This document shows positions 25,808 to 37,082 of a DNA stretch of 64,000 nt, in pieces (the stretch's first letter is position 1; every line of letters starts with the position of its first letter). The position numbers and the translations under genes were made by a program. The notes beneath the pieces are model-generated. The model did no database searches. It was not told where the DNA came from and was given only the letters and a program-made list of their open reading frames with translations. Source of the DNA: Muricea muricata (lineage: Eukaryota; Cnidaria; Anthozoa; Malacalcyonacea; Plexauridae). Where the stretch lies: the NCBI GenBank assembly GCA_963855995.1, contig OY979730.1, positions 11,261,300 through 11,325,299 of the forward strand, read 5' to 3'.

Positions 25808-26132
25808 TCCGAATAGTAACATCTTGTAAACTCAAGATATGAGCTATTGAAACAAGATAACACAAATCACGGTGATGTATATATTTACAAGTGTGACGCA
25901 TCTAAAGAGTTAGTTGTCTTTCCGTAAAGCATCACACTTGTAAATATATATCTTGTAACTTTATTCATTTCTCAGCTGTTTACGTCATCTTCCTGTTTTC
26001 GTGTGTATATAAGGTCTGAGCACGCTTGTAAATTTGACAATGACTTTGCAATAAAGTCGAAATATCACCGTGAGTTGTGTTATCTTGTTTCAATAGCTCA
26101 TATCTTGAGTTTACAAGATGTTACTATTCGGA
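25808..26132. mobile_element. 325 bp hairpin MITE with ~65 bp terminal inverted repeats, upstream of RPS7
   Basis: The left arm 'TCCGAATAGTAACATCTTGT' and following bases, through 'CAAGATAACACAAATCACGG', are nearly the exact reverse complement of 26067-26132. A second inner dyad (ATATATTTACAAGTGTGA / TCACACTTGTAAATATAT) is nested inside. There is no ORF. Its right end lies about 480 bp before the RPS7 first exon. Confidence 0.9.
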
Positions 26133-26611
26133 GATGTTTTGTGCTTTATTAAACTCTCATGCCTGTCAATTTGTGAAGTGCCCTGACTTGTAGCCGTGCT
26201 GTTAAACGTGATTTAGTCTTTCAGACGTGAGCTGTGATCCTCGATACTGGAAAAATATTTGAAAATAATAATTAATCAAAATGACAAAATCTGTGTAGCA
26301 TTATCACCATTTTGTTACGGATTTATCATTTCGTTGATTTGTAAGGCCTTTGCAGGTCGCTCGAAATATTGTTGTCCTCTTAATATTGGGAGTTTGAATT
26401 TAGTTTCAAATTCTTAGGGCCAGACAATATTTGCTAAAATTCAGGACTTTCTGTTTTGAATTTTTCACTCATTCTTGCGGCCATATTGACTTCTTTTAGT
26501 CATTATGTTCATGCTTACATGAATATATGATATTATTTGAGCCGGCATTATTGATGAAAGTATGACAGCGGGTGCCTAAAAATGGATGCGTGAAGCGTGC
26601 TCTGCGCATGT

Positions 26612-26650
26612 CTTCGTTCTCTTTCGGTTGTGTTCTAGACTTGAGTCAAA
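26612..26650 (+). promoter_or_regulatory. RPS7 non-coding first exon with a TOP-like pyrimidine start
   Basis: 'CTTCGTTCTCTTTCGGTTG' around 26612-26630 is the pyrimidine-rich kind of start seen in ribosomal-protein (5'TOP) genes. A consensus donor (CAAA|GTAAGT) lies at 26651, and an acceptor (TTTGAAG) ends at 26829, 14 bases before the ATG. The exact transcription start is not determined. Confidence 0.55.
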
Positions 26651-26843
26651 GTAAGTCAAAGATTTCTCAATTTCAACCCCAAATATTTACCCTAGAATTT
26701 AACAAATATCTCTAAATTCTATCGCAAATGAAAATTTAAAACTAGAACATTATGATTACTCATAGATTGAAAACCGATGCTTTGATATTCGGTGATTTTA
26801 TAAGACGTAAACATTTCCTATATTTGAAGGTCCTGCAACCAAC

Positions 26844-29800
26844 ATGGCTACATCAAAAATTATAAAGCCTAATAATGAAGCGCCTGACGATCTCGAGAAG
26901 GAAATAGCTGGGGTAAGGATTTCTGTTGGTAACACTCGAATTATGTGGCAAAAAATGACAGGATTCATTAGTTTTATGCATGAATGATGTTGCTCCTTTA
27001 TGTGAAATGAAACGACTGTTCACTTGTTGTTCGTTCTCGTATTTTTATGTGATTAGATTAAAACTGAAGGTACAAGGACACATCAGTGTTTCAAGCAACG
27101 GCTTTGTAACAGCTGATGAAGCATTGAAGTGTTCTGGTATCTTTTTGTGTAGTTGGATATTCCATATGATATGACAGAGTTTGTTCAAAACGCCTTGAAT
27201 TTCAACACACACTTCACCGTACGCTAGTAATTATGAAAAACATACCCATTTAAACACATTAGAAAATAGTGAGAAATGAAATATGTCATCACATGCCGAC
27301 ATTGTTTGGGTAGGGTGAAGTGTAAAGTACTGCAACACAAAAATGATCCAAATCATATGAATGCTATCAATAGTATTTCCTATGGTACCTGGGTCAATTT
27401 TTGTCACTTGGCACATCTCAAAATTGACTAAGACTTGACACAAATGATTGAATAGGTCTATCTTTTTTTGAGAAAAAATCTTTTTGAACTAACCTAACTC
27501 CTTTTTGCAAGTTTTCAAAATTTCACCTATGGTAATTTGAGCCAGTCAGTGTGCCATATGGTACTAAATTTGGAGGGCTGACATGATGTCTTAAAATCTC
27601 TTGGAATAGGCCTCCTGGGGTCATTCTTGACATGATGTCCTGAAATAATATCTTCTTTGACAATAAAGAAAATTCTTAACCACTGAAAATGCATTTCAAG
27701 AAGGTTTTGAAATTTTGCCTATGGTCCTCTTGTTTTTCCATTGGTATGTGGGTCAATCTTGGTGATTTTACATGATGTCTTGAAAACACTTGAGACTTCA
27801 CCCAAATCACCAAATGGATCTTCTTTGATAGAAAACAGTTTTTTATCACCTGTCTCCTTCTAATCTATTGCCTTTCAATTTTTAACCACTTGACCAGGCT
27901 ATTGCTGAATTGGAAGGAAGCAGTGACATGAAACAACAGCTCAGAGAATTGTATATCTGTGGTGCTAAGGTATGTTTAAACGCGATTGAGCCGATTATAT
28001 CCTCTTGAAAATTTCAAAACACGGGACTCTTTCAAAGTTCTACACATATATTTGTTGTTTTTTAATAGTTTTTTAAGTTCCACATTAATTTATGAATTTG
28101 TTTCCATTTCAAATGTAAACATTCCCACTTCACAAATCTTTCTCAAAATCTTTCTAGGAATTGGATATTGCCGGGAAAAAAGTTGTCATTATATTCATTC
28201 CTGTTCCTCAACTGAAATCTTTCCAGAAAATCCAGGTAACTGTGAATGGAAATTCCTAGAAATATTGTGGTTTGTGATGAAATTGATGTCGCCCCAGTCT
28301 GATGAAAGATGACTGATTGACTATGATTTCTGAAACTGCATGTTTTTTGCTAGGGTTACACAGCCAGAAATATGACAGACTTGATGCAAGTTGTGGATCC
28401 TATCAGCTTGATGCAAATTTGTCATCAAGCCTGTTGGCTTCATCAAGTTGCATTAGGTCTGTGAAAATCAGACTTGATGCAACTTGATACTTTGACAATT
28501 TACTGCAAGTTGTCAAAACAACTTACATCAAGCTTGTAGATAAAAAATCTTGACAATCAACTTGAATCAAGCCAGTTGGCTACTTTTAACAGGTTTGTTA
28601 TCATCAAGGCAGGGCAAGTGATGTGAAAGCATCGTAATATCAATCTTGCTGCAACTCTGGTGGTGTAATATTGATAGTGTGTAAAAATGTGTGGTCAAAA
28701 TGTTCCTTTAGTAAATGATGTTGAATGCTTGCAGGCTCGGCTTGTGCGGGAGATGGAGAAGAAATTTAGTGGCAAGCATATCGTGGCCGTAGCGCAAGTA
28801 TGTTGTTTTTAAGAATTCCAGTGAGGTGTCTGTATTAGAGAGATATCTATATAAAATAGGTTTATGCATTAGAGACACAAATAACTCTTTCTAAAAAAGT
28901 GCAAGTAGCTATGAATAAAAATTTCTGTAAACGTTGTGGTTTGTGATGAAAATGATGTCGCCCCAGTCTGATGCAAGATGACTGATTGACTATGATTTCT
29001 GAAACTACATTGGCTTTGCTAGAGTTAGATGAAGGTAGTGCTTGGTGCAAGTTTGCCTTGAAGTAGTTTCAAGCCAACTGAATTAAAGAGATGTCTGAAT
29101 TAGAGAGATATGTCTGAATTAGAGAGAGATGTCTGAATTAGAGAGAGATGTCTGAATTAGAGAGGGATGCCTGAATTAGAGAGAGATGTCTGAATTAGAG
29201 AGATGTCTGTATTAGAGAGAGATGTCTGTATTAGAGAGAGATGTCTGTATTAGAGAGAGAGGTCTGTATTAGAGAGAGATGCCTGTATTAGAGAGAGATG
29301 CCTGAATTAGAGAGAGATGCCTGAATTAGAGAGAGATGCCTGAATTAGAGAGAGATGTCTGTATTAGAGAGAAATGTCTATATTAGAGAGATGCTTGTAT
29401 TAGAGAGAGATGTCTGTATTAGAGAGATGTCTGTATTAGAGAGATATGTCTGAATTCGAGAGATGAGTCTGAATTAGAGAGAGATGTCTGAATTAGAGTG
29501 AGATGTCTGAATTAGAGTGAGATGTCTGAATTAGAGAGGGATGCCTGAATTAGAGAGAGATGTCTGAATTAGAGAGATGTCTGTATTAGAGAGAGGTGTC
29601 TGTATTAGAGAGAGAGGTCTGTATTAGAGAGAGATGCCTGAATTAGAGAGAGATGTCTGTATTAGAGAGAAATGTCTATATTAGAGAGATGCTTGTATTA
29701 GAGAGAGATGTCTGTATTAGAGAGATGTCTGTATTAGAGAGATATGTCTGAATTCGAGAGACGTGTCTGAATTAGAGAGAGATGTCTGAATTAGAGTGAG

Positions 29801-32133
29801 ATGTCTGAATTAGAGTGAGATGTTTGAATTAGAGTGAGATGTCTGAATTAGAGTCTGATGTCTGAATTAGAGAGAGATGCCTGAATTAGAGAGAGATGCC
29901 TGTATTAGCGAGAGATGCTTGTATTAGAGAGAGATGTCTGTGTTAGACAGAGATGTCTGTATTAGAGAGATATGTCTGAAGTAGGGAGAGATGTCTGAAT
30001 TAGAGAGAGATGTCTGTATTAGAGGGAGAGGTCTGTATTAGAAAGAAGTGGCTGTATTAGAGAGATATGTCTGAAGTAGGGAGAGATGTCTGAATTAGAG
30101 AGAGATGTCTGTATTAGAGGGAGAGGTCTGTATTAGAAAGAAGTGGCTGTATTAGAGAGAGATGTCTGTATTAGACAGAGATGTCTGTATTAGAGAGATA
30201 TGTCTGAAGTAGGGAGAGATGTCTGAATTAGAGAGAGATGTCTGTATTAGAGGGAGAGGTCTGTATTAGAAAGAAGTGGCTGTATTAGAGAGAGATGTCT
30301 GTATTAGAAAGAAGTGGCTGTATTAGAGAGAGATGCTGTTCCATGGCAGAGATTTAATATACTGTGTGTTTGCTCACCAGAGAAGAATTCTTCCCAAGCC
30401 TACAAGAAAAACGAGGAATCAAAAACAGATGAGGCCTCGAAGGTAATTCGAAAAAAAAATAATCAAAATTATCTCTTGTTATGAAACACTGATGTCATTG
30501 ATGACTTCAATTAAAATCCTGCAGCCGAACGTTGACGTCAGTCCATGATGCGATTCTCGAAGATCTGTGTTTTCCAAGCGAAATTGTTGGAAAAAGAATC
30601 CACGTTAAATTGGATGGCTCTAGATTGATTAAAGCGTAAGTGTAGAATCGTTTTCTACTTCATGGATCTGAATGAACATTTTTCTCTGAGAAAATTTTGT
30701 TGATAAAGTACTCACATATATTTGTTTACTTTCAGTTTCCTAGACAAAAGTCAACAAACCAATGTTGAACACAAGGTATTGTGAAGAATTTTCACACTTG
30801 GTTGTTTGTTGCCGTTTCTGTTCTTTGATAAAATTTGTGGCTTATTTTGGAAGGGGCTATGCATATACTGGCTGATAAAGGAGCAAATTTATAAAACTAT
30901 AAAGCATTTAAATCTAATTAATGTTCTTATTACCGCAACAAAATTACTGGCTACTGACTGGTTTAGAGGCGTACAATTATTTTAGTAATTGTACAGCAGT
31001 GCAATTAATGCTTTCAAAACAAAGAAAATGGCGGAAAGATATTTCAACACGCAGGACTGCTTCAGGGGAGTTGAGGCTATAAAGTACCGGATAAAGTACG
31101 AAGAGAAGCTCCAAAATTTTAATTCAAAGAGAAAATATACGTCACGACTACTATTAATCCCAAATTGTACTTGTCATCGCATGACCACCTGTACGGAAAA
31201 AAGTAAATTTTGAGCTTTAATTTTTCTTGTCTGTGATGAAAGAATTGTCGCCCTAGTCTGAATTTTTCGTGACTGATTGCTGTTTTATGAGACGGTTCGC
31301 TGAAGGTATGTTTTAAATTGGCAAAGATTTTTTGGTAAAGAAAAGTGTGGCACTGGGATTTTGTTGGAAAATATCGTTTGATTTGTTTTGAAAACTAATT
31401 TGATTACACGAATTTGAGAAATGATAACACATACTCAGTTTTTATGAAATAACAATCAGGATTAGAAGAGGCTCTTGCTTGGATGTTTTTTGTCCACACA
31501 ACCGACATCTTTTTGACAAGTCATCTATGTCGTTTTAGTAGCTTTCATCCATCAAGCTGACAATGCAGCTGTAAGTGACTAAATTCATATAACCACCCAG
31601 CATTCAATCGACTTCGTATACCTTTGTACTTCTTGTAAAGTTTTGAACTGTAGTTTGTACACGGCAAGTCATCAAGCCGATATCAGGATGCGTTCGCATC
31701 ACTTGCTGTAGCTTGATGATAACACGTCTGCTGCAAGTTGTCAACAGGCTTGACGTTGATTTTCAGGACTTTTTTTATCTACAAGCTTGATTTAAGTTGT
31801 TTCAACAAGTTGTACCAAGTCTGCAAGTATCAATTTCACAGACTTAATGCAACTTGACGAAGGCATTAAGCCAACAGGCTTGAAGGAGCTTAATGGCGAA
31901 CTTGCATCAAGCTGGCGAAATCCACAACTTAAATGCATCAAGTCTGCCGTTTTTCTGGCCGTGTTAAGTGTTGACACAATCTAATTTGTTTTCCTGTTTT
32001 GTCCCTCCCTCCTCTAAGAATTCTTCTCTTTAATTCTGTTCTATCTCATTCATTTCAGCTCGAGACGTTTTCTGGTGTGTACAAAAAACTGACTGGCAAA
32101 GATGTCGTGTTTGAGTTTCCCGCGTACGACTGA
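26844..32133 (+). CDS. RPS7: 40S ribosomal protein S7 (eS7), 8 coding exons, 189 aa
   Basis: eS7 is a small-subunit protein required for pre-rRNA processing. Exons: 26844-26912, 27898-27969, 28158-28235, 28735-28797, 30381-30442, 30525-30635, 30736-30775, 32059-32133. The joined frame gives 189 residues (animal eS7 is about 194). It shows the family blocks '[13 protein letters not shown]', [14 protein letters not shown], '[20 protein letters not shown]', [36 protein letters not shown] and '[20 protein letters not shown]'. The start [12 protein letters not shown] fits the family. A polyadenylation signal AATAAA lies at 32139-32144, within a few bases of the stop. The introns carry snoRNA-like sequences, a minisatellite and family-A repeats. 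Confidence 0.97.
28267..28339 (+). ncRNA. Box C/D snoRNA candidate 1 (SNORD31/snR67-like), RPS7 intron 3
   Basis: Box C GTGATGA (28274-28280), box D' CTGA (28299-28302) overlapping a TGATGA C'-like box, and a terminal CTGA (28330-28333). The flanks GTGGTT / AACTGC can form a short terminal stem with two G-U pairs. The guide before D' reads 'GATGTCGCCCCAGT'; its CGCCCCAG core complements CTGGGGCG, the 28S P-loop stretch targeted by vertebrate SNORD31 and yeast snR67 (from memory). The intronic place inside a ribosomal-protein gene is typical of animal snoRNAs. Confidence 0.7.
28363..28690. repeat. Family-A element, 'GACTTGATGCAAGTTG' subtype
   Basis: Begins 'TTACACAGCCAGAAATATGA' then CAGACTTGATGCAAGTTG. 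The interior has CATCAAGTTG and GATGTGAAAGCATCG blocks; the right end is degenerate near GGTGTAATA. It fills most of the RPS7 intron before the exon at 28735. Confidence 0.75.
28936..29008 (+). ncRNA. Box C/D snoRNA candidate 2 (SNORD31/snR67-like), RPS7 intron 4
   Basis: Nearly a copy of candidate 1: box C GTGATGA 28943-28949, guide 'GATGTCGCCCCAGT', box D' CTGA 28968-28971, terminal box D CTGA 28999-29002, flanks GTGGTT / AACTAC. The similarity extends over about 75 bases and includes some flanking sequence (TTTCTGTAAACGTTGTGG against TTCCTAGAAATATTGTGG), so the two arose by duplication. Confidence 0.7.
29070..30340. repeat. 1.25 kb minisatellite, ~19 bp unit 'TGTCTGAATTAGAGAGAGA'
   Basis: Roughly 65 tandem units varying as TCTGAATTAG / TCTGTATTAG / GCCTGAATTAG, with higher-order duplicated blocks (for example the runs near 29970, 30060 and 30190 are near copies). 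It lies wholly inside RPS7 intron 4, between snoRNA candidate 2 and the exon at 30381. Isolated units precede it at about 28831. Confidence 0.97.
31225..31310 (+). ncRNA. Box C/D snoRNA candidate 3 (diverged SNORD31-like), RPS7 intron 7
   Basis: Box C GTGATGA 31233-31239, guide 'ATTGTCGCCCTAGT' (one C-to-T change against copies 1 and 2, still able to pair by G-U), box D' CTGA 31258-31261, an internal TGACTGATTG block shared with the other copies, and a terminal CTGA 31300-31303. The second half differs and the end stem is weak. It may be a diverged paralogue or a decayed copy. Confidence 0.55.
31660..31975. repeat. Family-A element in RPS7 intron 7
   Basis: Contains 'GATATCAGGATGCGTTCGCA', the hallmark interior of the family, AAGTTGTTTCAACAAGTTG dyads and a right end 'CTGCCGTTTTTCTGGCCGTG'. 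Confidence 0.8.
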
Positions 32134-32429
32134 AAATCAATAAATATCTGAAAATTCAATTGTTGTCCGGTTTTGTTGTTTGCCATGCTTAATTCTTGCC
32201 ACTGTTTTGATGAATCAGTTTCGATTCCAAAGAACAAAATAGGGTTGAAATATTTTGGTGTTTTGTCTGTAGATAAAATTTGGTCAATTTCTCTGCTTAT
32301 ACATAAGGTTTTTTCATACGTTTTTTCCTCTGGAAGAAGTTTACCTTAAGGTCATACAAATAAGTACATTTCAAACCTAAAATTGGGGGAGAACATAAGA
32401 ACACTTAATCTTGGCAAAAGTTTACTAGG

Positions 32430-32625
32430 GTCGGTTTGTACGAGAGGTGAGTAACGCTATCCACTGGATGGTGACTTTTCCAGCTGTCGCAGAAAGGCAT
32501 AAATAGCAGTGACACAAGGGTATTGAACTCACAAGAGATAGAAAGTGATCTTAACTCGAAAATGCTGAACTTTAATATGGGTTTACCAGTTACTGAACAT
32601 GTTTAGAAAGTTTGAGAAAATCTCT
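32430..32625. repeat. Dispersed hairpin repeat related to 24290-24410
   Basis: 'GTGAGTAACGCTATCCACTG' at the left and 'TTTACCAGTTACTGAACATG' at the right are the two blocks of the earlier copy, the right one inverted. Confidence 0.65.
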
Positions 32626-32849
32626 ATCCGGTTGATATCGCTGTTAATCTTTCGTACAATCGCCCTCCATCAAAAATTGTTTACCTTATTAATAATGGCT
32701 CTAAATAAGAAAAATGTTAAGCAAAAGTTGCGTTTTTGTACTTGCAGAGGTACCTGTGTGGAAGTTCAAGCATTAATGACCATTCTCCAATTAGACAAAC
32801 TTTTAAATTTGAAAACAACTTTAGCCCAATTGGAAAGAGCTTCCTAAAT

Positions 32850-33035
32850 GTTGTGAAATTGTAAAGTTTGGTTGTAAAATATTGTAAAATGTCGAAAATA
32901 TAGTAATGTAAAGTTTGCGAATTTTGTAAACTTTTGTATTACGCGGGAAAAAGCGTTACCACATTTCCAACATAGAGCAAACTTTACGGGGCCATATTTT
33001 TCACATTTTACAATATTTTGCAGCCTAACTTGACT
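32850..33035. mobile_element. Family-B hairpin MITE, complete copy
   Basis: 'AAATTGTAAAGTTTGGTTGT' and AAAATATTGTAAAATGTCG at the left face TTCACATTTTACAATATTTTG plus CAGCCTAACTTGAC at the right. Same family as 18519-18690. Confidence 0.8.
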
Positions 33036-33040
33036 AACTT

Positions 33041-33166
33041 ATATGTAAACAACGAGTTCGAGTGTTTCATCAAAGGAACCAAACACGAGAAAACGGTATG
33101 AAACACTCGCGTGAAGGCGCGAGTTTGGTTCCCCTGATGAAACACCCGAACTCGTTGTTTACATAT
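33041..33166. mobile_element. 126 bp hairpin element with ~33 bp arms
   Basis: 'ATATGTAAACAACGAGTTCG' followed by AGTGTTTCATCA is mirrored at 33134-33166 (TGATGAAACACCCGAACTCG, TTGTTTACATAT). It adjoins the family-B MITE that ends near 33035, so the two insertions are neighbours or nested. Confidence 0.85.
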
Positions 33167-35805
33167 AACATCTCAAACGAAAACATTTCATTGGCTGTTC
33201 AATTTATTAAGCGCTAACGGGGGGCCTATGAAAGTAATTTGTTTTGTCTTTGTGACAATGGAGATAAGTATTCTATGAAATTTAGGATGCTCTTTCCAGC
33301 TGTGCTAATTGATTTTCCGAATTCAAAACTTTGTCTAATAGGGGGATGTTCCATTGCAATTAGTAGTGAAATGTTTGAATACGAAGTGCATTTAATGAGT
33401 TTTAAACTAGATTAAACATGGCATGTTTGAACTCGAAATTCAGCAATGTTAGTTGTCTTTGCCGGAAAATGTTTCAAAATTAAAAAATTTCTCATGAAAG
33501 TGGGTCGGAATGTGAGAGCACGTTGTGTCCTAATTGCTAATGTAATTATTTCATGTACACAACGGTGTCTTTAGAAGAATAAGTCGGTAAAATGCGATTC
33601 ATTTAGGCATAGTTTAATTTAGGTATGTGCTTCTCTTAATGACAAAGGTAACTCATGTAGACACGGTACAACCAAATGCTGTCCAACTGAAAGAATATGG
33701 GTCTTGAAGCAAAAATCGTCAAAATTTGGTGTCTGATTTGTACATTGAAGATTGTGAAGTAAAGCTCTGACTCGTAGTCGAGGAAAAAGCTACAAAGCGT
33801 GCCTCCTGAAAGTAATAATTCTTACAGAGACACCCTCAGTTTGCTCATTTTTGAACAGTCAATGCAGGGAATACACATGCTGAAGGAATAATTCAACTAC
33901 ATTACCAAATTTCCTATTTAATTTAAGACCGCCATTTTGAGTGTAGTTTAAAAACTCGCTAATGTTAATGCACCTGTTTTTCAAACATTTGAGTAAGAAT
34001 TGCAATTATTCATGCACTCGCACACAGGTATCCATGCATAATATAAAAACATAGACATTTTCCTTATTTATAGCCACTATGAATAAGGTAAACCATTTTT
34101 GATCGAGGCTTCTATTTTGTCTCCCCCCTGTGATTCTGTAATGAGATTGACAAGCTCATTAAATGATTGATCCATGGAATAAGATGGGTTGTTCCGGTTT
34201 ACTGAGCTGTCAATGCCTTTTCTACCTTATAAAGCAGCCTCAAAACTTGTCTAAAGTAAATATGAGACATATTCAGTCCATAGTAGCTGGAATTGTAAAA
34301 ATTAAAAAAGGAAAAATGTTCGTGACACAAATCAGCCATGTAAACAGGAAGTCTCGAACCTGTTTGCAGCAAATTGTTTCAAATTATCGAGCATACATCC
34401 ATGCAATTAAATTTCAATTTTCAAAAAATATGTATGTCATGTCACCGCGACAAAAATATCATGAATTTTGATGTTAAACTTTTTAAACGACGTTGAAAAT
34501 GAAATGTTTGCGGAAATAGCAGGTTGCATATGTGACTTATTTATTTTTGTCAGATAGGATTTACATAGAGTCAGTTTTAAATACTAAATAGGTTTTTATA
34601 AATACAATAGTGTTCTTATGAACTTAAACCTTTTCAAATTTGTTGTCATGAATACATATATACAGTTTTTGATGCTCATTTAAACTAAACGGGACAGCAG
34701 CAAGACTAATTTTAAGCGTTGTTTACATTACAATTTCTTAAAACTTTCGATGTGTTCTGACTTAGGTCGACGACTCGACGTTATTTGAAAAGTAATTGTC
34801 AGTCTGAACACAAATTTTGCTGTTTGAAATCCATTTCGGAGAAAAGCAGACAAATGTTGCTGGCATTTTAATTATAAACTACACGTGAAATGCTTCTAAA
34901 TGGCAGTTTTAATTTAAATTTTTATACTGTATAAACAATATATTAAATGAGAAAATACGAAATTGCAAGCCGCCAAACGTTTGATGAACTTTACGAAATT
35001 CTGCATTCCGTGTAGGTCGTGCCATATCTTTCAGCAAAAAATATCGAAGAAAATGCATAATATTTTTTGGTATTTTTGCTACCTGTCGATCTCTTACCTA
35101 ACATCCGGCAAGTATATAATAAAAGTATTTAAATATTAATTCGCGTAGATCGGCTTAGCAAGTCAAGCTGAGAAAATATTGTGAATTTAATAAGTTGGAG
35201 AGCAAGTAACTTATTGTTCATTGAAAATTATCCCGGGTAAACTTTGCCTTCGAAGTTTTTTTTTGTAGTACGGACTGAATTGCTCTGGTTATTGGCGCAG
35301 ATATCGTGTTCGTGGGGTAAGTCCTCTTGTTTGTTATGATTTTTAGCGGTTGTAATTTCCCACAGTTGTGCTAATATCACTTATTAAGAATGACGAAAGT
35401 TCATGATGAAACACAGTTTAATTACAAAAGAAGCTCTTAATCATTTCTCATTTTGCCTTCACAAAACGCGAATGTAATATTTGTCTATTTGGTTTGCCTC
35501 ATTAGCAGTGAGCTCGGAAGCACGTTTAAACGTGCACATTGCGAATTTGTGGTAAAGTACGTGTCAAGTTCATTGCTGTCTTGTTTGGGAAAGAAGAAGC
35601 TCGAACGTTTGTGAAGTTTTGGCTTTGGCAGGTAAACTATCCGGACGAACTGGTTAAACATATTTATAGAATATACGATGTGTTAATTGAATGCTGCAAA
35701 ACTGATGAGTTGAGGTATAATATGATGATTTTGATTTGGAGTTTCTGGAGGATTAAGTTTGTGCAAGATTTGACTTCATATGTACTTTGTGTCTTAATTT
35801 TCAGG
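33167..35805. other. Gene-free spacer
   Basis: AT-rich, with no supported coding exon. A frame at 35539-35841 has ordinary composition but no recognisable family. Confidence 0.45.
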
Positions 35806-35870
35806 GTTTTCTCTTTGAAGAGACGAAATGGACAACAATAACGTGGAATAGAACAGAACTCCGAAAAAAA
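35806..35870 (+). other. Possible non-coding 5' exon upstream of the TRPN gene
   Basis: A good acceptor (CTTAATTTTCAG) and donor (AAAAAAG|GTAAGC) bracket about 65 bases containing ATGGACAACAATAACG, which stops after seven codons. It could be a 5' UTR exon for the coding exon at 37778-38213. Only the splice signals support it. Confidence 0.25.
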
Positions 35871-36417
35871 GGTAAGCTTTTAATGAATTTTTTTGTATAA
35901 ATGTTCAAATGTACCGTATAAAAAGGAAAATTTAATCGCAATGGTACATACGGAAAAAGTGTGTACATTACAGATGTACTTGTAATGTTGTACAGTTACA
36001 CATATATCCAGCGGTTTACGTAAGGTTTTAATTGTAGTTGATGAGATTCGAATATTGAAGTAAAACTAGATAGATAATCCGTTTACTCAAATCATCTGGC
36101 AGCCATAATGCCGAATACATGATTTGTACAGTAGATATTGCATACAATATCAGTATTGAACTTAATGTTATAAAAGTCACCAATGGCCGACTTAGAATAC
36201 TATTTACAACTTATTTTAATATTTTTTTACAAATGTATATGGCTTGATATTATAAATGTGTCTCCAAACCCATTGGTACGATATTTTGGCATGTAAAAAA
36301 ATATATTATTCCTAACATTGTACGTATTAGACGTCATTTAGGTGACAAAAATTTGCGAAGTTTGTGTTCCTATTCATTTAAGTCCATGATATCTCATGTA
36401 TACTAGATATCCCACTC

Positions 36418-36672
36418 ATCAAAAAAATGCTACAGAAAACACTATACTTTTCTGCATTTGTGTATTAAAAACTTTTGCTGCATAAAAGAGGACTTATTGT
36501 CAACTTTGTCTATTTCCGCTATACAAAATGCACAAATTATCATGCTCCGTGTCAACTCCATGGAAACGACCAGCGCCTGCGATCTGGCTTCAATTTTCGC
36601 CTGCCCACTGTGTGGGATGCACCATCTAGTGTATATGAGATCTCTATGCTTAAGTCACATCTCCGTGGGTAT
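36418..36672 (-). repeat. Dispersed ~240 bp repeat, inverted copy at 58667-58910
   Basis: Blocks 'AATGCTACAGAAAACACTAT', 'GTCAACTCCATGGAAACGAC', AGCGCCTGCGATCTGGC and 'GGGATGCACCATCTAGTGTA' recur in opposite orientation at 58667-58910. It directly adjoins the LINE fragment at 36675-36945, so it may be that element's 3' tail. Confidence 0.75.
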
Positions 36673-36674
36673 AA

Positions 36675-36945
36675 AGATTGCAGTCGTAACGTGAGAGCTG
36701 AGGGTATAGGTAATACCTAACGCCCTTCTTTGAATTCTTTCAATTACTGCTAACAGATACTCTGGTAGACCATAGTGGAAAGCTTTATGTGAATACACTA
36801 ATGTCGATCTCATCGACGCATTATGAAAACACTTCAGATCACTAGCTTTAAGTCCAAACCTTTTAAGCTGTTTCGACGAAGTGTATGTAGAAGAAAGATT
36901 TTGATGTTTCTAGCGAGCTTATGGGCCTCTTCATATGGGGAGAAG
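36675..36945 (-). pseudogene. Decayed non-LTR (LINE) reverse transcriptase fragment
   Basis: Translated on the minus strand, the segment gives 'YEEAHKLARNIKIFLLHTLR', then after a frame break 'SMRSTLVYSHKAFHYGLPEY' and LLAVIERIQRRALGITYTLSS. This is the conserved C-terminal thumb region of LINE reverse transcriptases (pattern 'IRS.LEY...hh.LP.yL...iE.vQkRAL.I'). The frameshift and in-frame stops show that it is dead. The rest of the element is missing. Confidence 0.7.
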
Positions 36946-37082
36946 TTAATCAAGTTATCTGTGTTAGCGCAGAGGAAGGTTTGCAAAATAGGCGGTGCAG
37001 CGAGGAAAGTTTCGTGTCAACACAATGCATAATGTACTGCAGCTACCAAACACTAACACAACAAAAAATTTTTGGTAGAAAA

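Noticed and set aside
27105-27160. Possible box C (CTGATGA) in RPS7 intron 1
   Set aside because: No CTGA at an appropriate distance and no terminal stem.
29070-30340. CRISPR-like regular repeat array
   Set aside because: The units are contiguous with no spacers, in a eukaryotic intron; it is a minisatellite.
30443-30524. Another snoRNA in the 82-base RPS7 intron (has CTGATG and TGATGAC)
   Set aside because: The intron is too short for a box C/D RNA plus splice spacing, and the boxes are in the wrong order.
35539-35841. 100-codon + strand frame as a gene
   Set aside because: No start or stop context, no recognisable domain, and it crosses a good acceptor signal at 35805; at best part of a 5' UTR region.
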